Shown: piece by piece, positions 60,777-64,000 of the stretch
Position numbering within the stretch: the stretch's first letter is position 1
Layout: each line of letters starts with the position of its first letter
Assembly: GCA_023630585.1 (NCBI GenBank)
Contig: CM042544.1
Span: 10,341,256 to 10,405,255, forward strand
DNA: 64,000 nucleotides
From: Cranoglanis bouderius
Taxonomy: Eukaryota; Chordata; Actinopteri; Siluriformes; Cranoglanididae
Reading direction: 5' to 3'
Made by a program: the position numbers and the translations under genes
Notes under the pieces: generated by a model
Databases searched by the model: none
Told to the model about the DNA's origin: nothing
What the model saw: only the letters and a program-made list of their open reading frames with translations

Positions 60777-63277
60777 TCTAATCTAATATAAACTTTCACT
60801 AGGCCATTCCATAACCCTCCATTTCTTCTTTTTGAGCCATTCCTTGGTGGATTTGCTAGTGTACTTAGGATCATTATCCTGTTGAAAGGTCCACTTTCAG
60901 TTCAACTTCAACTTTCGGACAGATGGCCTCACATTATCTTCAAGCACTCTTTGATATGATGCAGAATTCATAGTTGAATCAATGAATGCAAGCTGTCCGG
61001 TCCCTGAGGCGGCGAAGCAACCACAAACTATAACATTCCCACCACCGTGCTTTACAGTTGGTATGAGGTGCTTCTCCTGAAAAGCTGTCTTTGGTCAGCA
61101 CCAAACATGTCTGCTGTTACTGTGGCCAAACAACTCTATCTTTGATCCGTCTGTCCAGAGCACATTATTCCAAAAGGCCTGGTCTTTGTCTATATGCTCA
61201 TTGGCAAACTGTCGTCTTGCAAAGGCTTTTTCCTGGCACGCCTCCCATGCAGGTCAAATTTGTGCAATCTCTTTCTGATTGTAGAAGCATGCACTTTGAC
61301 ACCAACAGTTGCAAGACTTACTAGCAGATCCTGTGATGAAATTTTGGAGTTTTTGGAGACTTCTTTTTGCATCAGACGGACTGCTCTTGGGCTGAATTTT
61401 CTGGGATGGCCAGTCCTGTATAAATTGGCAGTTGTTTGAAATCTGCATCACTTGTAGATTATTTTCCTTACAATGGAATGATGTATTTCAAATAATTTGG
61501 AAATCTTTTTAAGTCCTTTGCCAGTCTCATAGGCATCAACAACCTTTTTTCTGAAGGCCTTACAGAACTCTTTAGATCTTGGCACGATGACACCACACAC
61601 CTCAATAGCGAAGGGAACACCAGACACTAGATATGAGAGAGGTATAAATAAGACAGGTTCCACTTGCACTCCCTAAGCAGGTTCTAATCACTGGCACCCG
61701 ATCTTGCACACCTGATTCTAATTTTATGGATTTGAAGGTGTGATAAATTTAGGGGTGTACTTACTTTTTCCATGTGACTGATCTGTTTTTGTGTTAATTT
61801 AAAATGTGAAAATTACTACAAAATGTCAATTTTTTGTGTCATTTGATAGAGTGTATCACCTTTATTAATACTCACTATTTCAAAGAGGGTCAAACGTTTG
61901 CTTGTCCAAATATTTTTTAAAAATCAATGGGGTGTACTTATTTTTTTCACATGACTGTATACTGTATCCTGTACTAAACACTAGAGTTTAGATAGAAGAG
62001 TTCTTACTAGCTATAGAACATAATTGGTTGTGCTTATTTAGCCTGTCCTGTACTTTGCTAATAGCCAGCTAGGTAATCAGCTAATTAGTGGTTAGAAGGG
62101 GACACTCTTTAAAAAAAAGACCACTCATAAATAAGGCCATTTAGTGTCACTACACAGAGGGCACAGTGATTATAATATATAACCTCTTACTAGATGTTGT
62201 AGATAATGCAGCTAACTTAACCCTTGTTACACAATCATTTGTGTGTAAAAACAGCTCACGGTTCATGGAGTACACTGATGTGAAAAATAATGACTGTAAA
62301 GTATTGTTAGAAGAGATGTGCTAATTTTAGAGTTTGGGACAAAACCATGATGCCCAGTGATTTCATGGGTCACTAATCATTTGGTCTTTCTGCAGATATG
62401 GAGACCGATATCTTCAACACTGTATTTCCCAGTTGGTCCAGGAACAGGTTTTCTGTATATGGTCAATCTGTACTTCCTTTATCAGTACTCGTCCAGACTG
62501 GAAACAGGTACGATTAACTGTACGCCCTCCATGTAGCAGATCTGAACCGTGAACAATAGATCCGAATAATAAATGTTGATAGTTCATTAATAAGGATGAA
62601 CGATATTAAAGTACATGCTTGGTTTTTTTTTTCTGTTAGTGTAAAACTGTGATCTGCTGTTTACTTGAACAGTCAGAGCCAGTATCTGAAATGTTTAGTT
62701 AAATGCATTGTCTTCAGTTCTTCAGTTCTTTGCAGTGAAATTGGTCACAGATCAGTTTAGGATAAAGTGAATCAAATTAAAATCATGCAGTTGCTAATTT
62801 AACATTTTGCTGTTTTAGATGTAAAGAAACAAAAGATACAAAGAGTCAAATGATTTATTGTTTAAAGAATCACAAGGAATAGTAAAATAGTTGTAAATGA
62901 TTGAAATTAAAAAAAATATTTTCTTTATTTGCATTCCAGCAGGACATCAGCTGCAGTGTTTGAATGTTGATTTGAGAACATTTTCCTGCTTTATTTAAAA
63001 AAAAAAAATCTGTAATTTTTCCAGTCACACAGGTGCACCGTTCCTAAAGTATGGTGTAAATGTTAGAAAAAGAGGTTAAATGAGTTGCAAACAAGTGAAA
63101 ACAGCATGAAATTATTAAGTTACAAACCTTCCATCACACACATAAATGTCACTGTTTTATAAAGTCAGAACTGCTGCATTAAGCTCCTGTTCCTCCACTA
63201 GGAGCCTTTGATGGAAGACCAGCAGACTACGTGTATATGCTGCTTTTCAACTGGATTTGCATTGTTGTATCCTTTAG

Positions 63278-63370
<93 letters not shown>

Positions 63371-64000
63371 GGATGTTGGTTTAAATGTCGGATTCTTGTT
63401 CTGGATTGGTTGCGATTGTCCTTATCTACATGACCCAGATAACAGGATTGATGATGGACATGCAGGTTAGTCATCTGTTGTTTTATGCTTTAAGATGTTA
63501 TGATGTTCATTTCAGTACTCATCAGAGAGCTGATACAGTACTCATAGAGCTCAAAGTGAACGATGGTGGAGTGCATTTCATCATTTTATTCCCTGTCTGG
63601 ACAAAGCTCTCAGTTTTTAATGTTAGAAATTTGACATGCTTTTCTATTTATAATCGCACACGAGGTCTGACGTACTGCTGTACAAAGGAAATAAAGGCGT
63701 GTATGATGAGGGACTGTAGAAAGACAAAGAGGTTCAAATGTGAAGTTCTTCTTAATGTAAAAAAAACAAAAAAGTGTGATCTTAAACGAGATCCGATAGA
63801 ATCTGTCCTGGAAACACAGTAGCGCTTACGGCTGCTCGTTGTGCTTGGTTACAAATTTCAGAGCTTCATCTGCCTGTGCAGCTGTCAAAAGAGGAGTCTA
63901 TGTGTAGCTCAGGCTAAAATACAAATGTAATAATTTAAAAATGTATATATTTTTTTTCTCCCCAGCTTCTGATGATCCCGCTGATCATGTCTGTGCTGTA
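53682..64000 (+). CDS. derl1: Derlin-1, ER-associated degradation membrane protein (exons 1-5; 3' end outside window)
   Basis: Exons: 53682-53834, 62396-62507, 63202-63266, 63439-63465 and 63966 to beyond 64000. All junctions are GT-AG and phases 0, 1, 0, 0 join cleanly. Derlin-1 is a rhomboid-like pseudoprotease of the ER membrane that forms part of the retrotranslocation channel with p97/VCP and Hrd1. The start MSDIGDWFRNIPFITRYW and the block GKLGLISPAY match vertebrate Derlin-1 rather than Derlin-2 or -3. The family WR motif is Trp53-Arg54, opening exon 2 and followed by YFPVGPGTGFLYMVNLYFLY. Exon 3 encodes AFDGRPADYVYMLLFNWICIV, exon 4 is only 27 nt (ITGLMMDMQ), and exon 5 begins LLMIPLIMSVLY. 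Roughly the first 129 of about 250 residues are present. In-frame codons upstream of this ATG contain no other ATG back to 53598. Intron 1 is 8.56 kb. Confidence 0.96.
54246..54299. repeat. (AAT)n microsatellite
   Basis: About 54 bp of ATAATA with one interruption, in derl1 intron 1. Confidence 0.92.
54318..54632. mobile_element. Short MITE in derl1 intron 1
   Basis: Inverted ends CCCTGCTGAAAAAAACAATA (left) and TTTCTATTGTTTTTGTT with GCCCAGCAGGGC (right). It has many internal CATTAAAACCATTA words and no coding content. Confidence 0.6.
57322..58051. mobile_element. Probable non-autonomous DNA element in derl1 intron 1
   Basis: The ends TAGGCTTGTCACGATAGC and, at the right, ACCGTGCAACCCTAA are imperfect inverted repeats, and both flanks continue with TATCAC/GTATC words. 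Superfamily not determined. Confidence 0.4.
58190..58520 (-). mobile_element. SINE-like repeat with internal CA runs in derl1 intron 1
   Basis: Minus-orientation relative of 42430-42790: ACTGGATGGGATGCCAGTCC, then a (CA)n run at about 58250-58311, GGGAGGAAACCGGAGGAAA, a second CA run (58430-58458) and GAGCTGTGAGGTGGCAACAC. Confidence 0.6.
58250..58311. repeat. (CA)n microsatellite
   Basis: CGCACA start followed by about 50 bp of CA dinucleotides. Confidence 0.95.
58746..59450 (+). mobile_element. Sleeping Beauty-type Tc1 remnant in derl1 intron 1
   Basis: CAGTTGAGGCCAAAGGTTTA with TA before it resembles the outer direct repeat of salmonid-type Tc1 elements. AGTGGGTCAAAACTTTAATA at 58939 resembles the inner repeat, which recurs as AGTGGGTCAAAAGTTTACGT at 59376. 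A decayed transposase lies between (GGTCAGATGAAACAAAAAAT at 59120 is the SDETK region). Confidence 0.7.
60303..61957 (-). mobile_element. Tc1-like transposon, family H, in derl1 intron 1
   Basis: Begins CAGTGATGTGAAAAATAAGT and ends TTCACATGACTG, flanked by TA (60301-60302 and 61958-61959). Minus-strand transposase fragments are at 61669-61448 (AFRKKVVDAYETGKGLKKIS), 61372-61190 (VSLATVGVKVHASTIRKRL) and 60714-60526 (MNPIEMLWGDLNLAVDT). An (ATA)n run (60737-60775) is inserted in the coding region. Confidence 0.83.
60737..60775. repeat. (AAT)n microsatellite inside a Tc1 element
   Basis: About 39 bp of AAT flanked by a short duplication of TCTAATCTAATA. Confidence 0.9.
63281..63371. repeat. 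(GT)n microsatellite in derl1 intron 3
   Basis: About 90 bp of GT/GC dinucleotides starting 14 bases after the exon 3 donor and filling half of the 172-bp intron. Confidence 0.95.

Overview
The window is nuclear DNA of a ray-finned fish. Three split vertebrate genes with GT-AG introns can be assembled exactly. The rest is intergenic and intronic DNA crowded with Tc1-like transposons, MITEs, tRNA-derived SINEs, a Ty3/gypsy retrotransposon and long CA/GT runs. The dominance of Tc1-like elements fits a teleost such as a catfish, but the species cannot be fixed from the sequence alone. There are no bacterial genes, CRISPR arrays, rRNA genes or functional tRNA genes.

Layout. 1-34.3 kb is a gene-poor repeat block. 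It holds Tc1-like elements (586-2307, 3909-5364, 11.8-13.1 kb, 13122-14556, 27.5-28.9 kb, 31326-32468, 32805-34300). It also holds two nested long inverted-repeat systems between 5.4 and 10.8 kb, a LINE remnant (11.3-11.8 kb), a Gmr1-type gypsy retrotransposon on the minus strand (14661-19502), SINEs and microsatellites. 34.9-44.7 kb is tomm40 (plus strand, nine coding exons), whose intron 4 carries one Tc1 element inserted inside another. 45.8-51.8 kb is nsmce2 (minus strand, six coding exons), convergent with tomm40 and with a Tc1 copy and a long palindromic MITE in intron 5. 53.5-64 kb is the 5' part of derl1 (plus strand, exons 1-5 seen, gene runs off the right edge), divergent from nsmce2, with an 8.6-kb first intron full of transposon remnants.

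The host genes act in separate housekeeping processes: mitochondrial protein import (Tom40), SUMO ligation in the SMC5/6 complex (Nse2/Mms21), and ER-associated degradation (Derlin-1). nsmce2 and derl1 are both in human 8q24.13, so their proximity here is probably conserved linkage. A core UPR element (ATF6/XBP1 site) lies 163-170 bp upstream of the derl1 ATG, which agrees with derlins being induced by ER stress.

No clear new biological system was found. The strongest observations are these: the gypsy element has integrase upstream of reverse transcriptase and a capsid segment that resembles the SCAN domain; the nested Tc1 pair is clean and the inner copy has an unbroken transposase frame with a DD34E triad; and there are large inverted repeats at 5.4-10.8 kb. 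All names rest on recognising motifs and families by eye; no database search was run.
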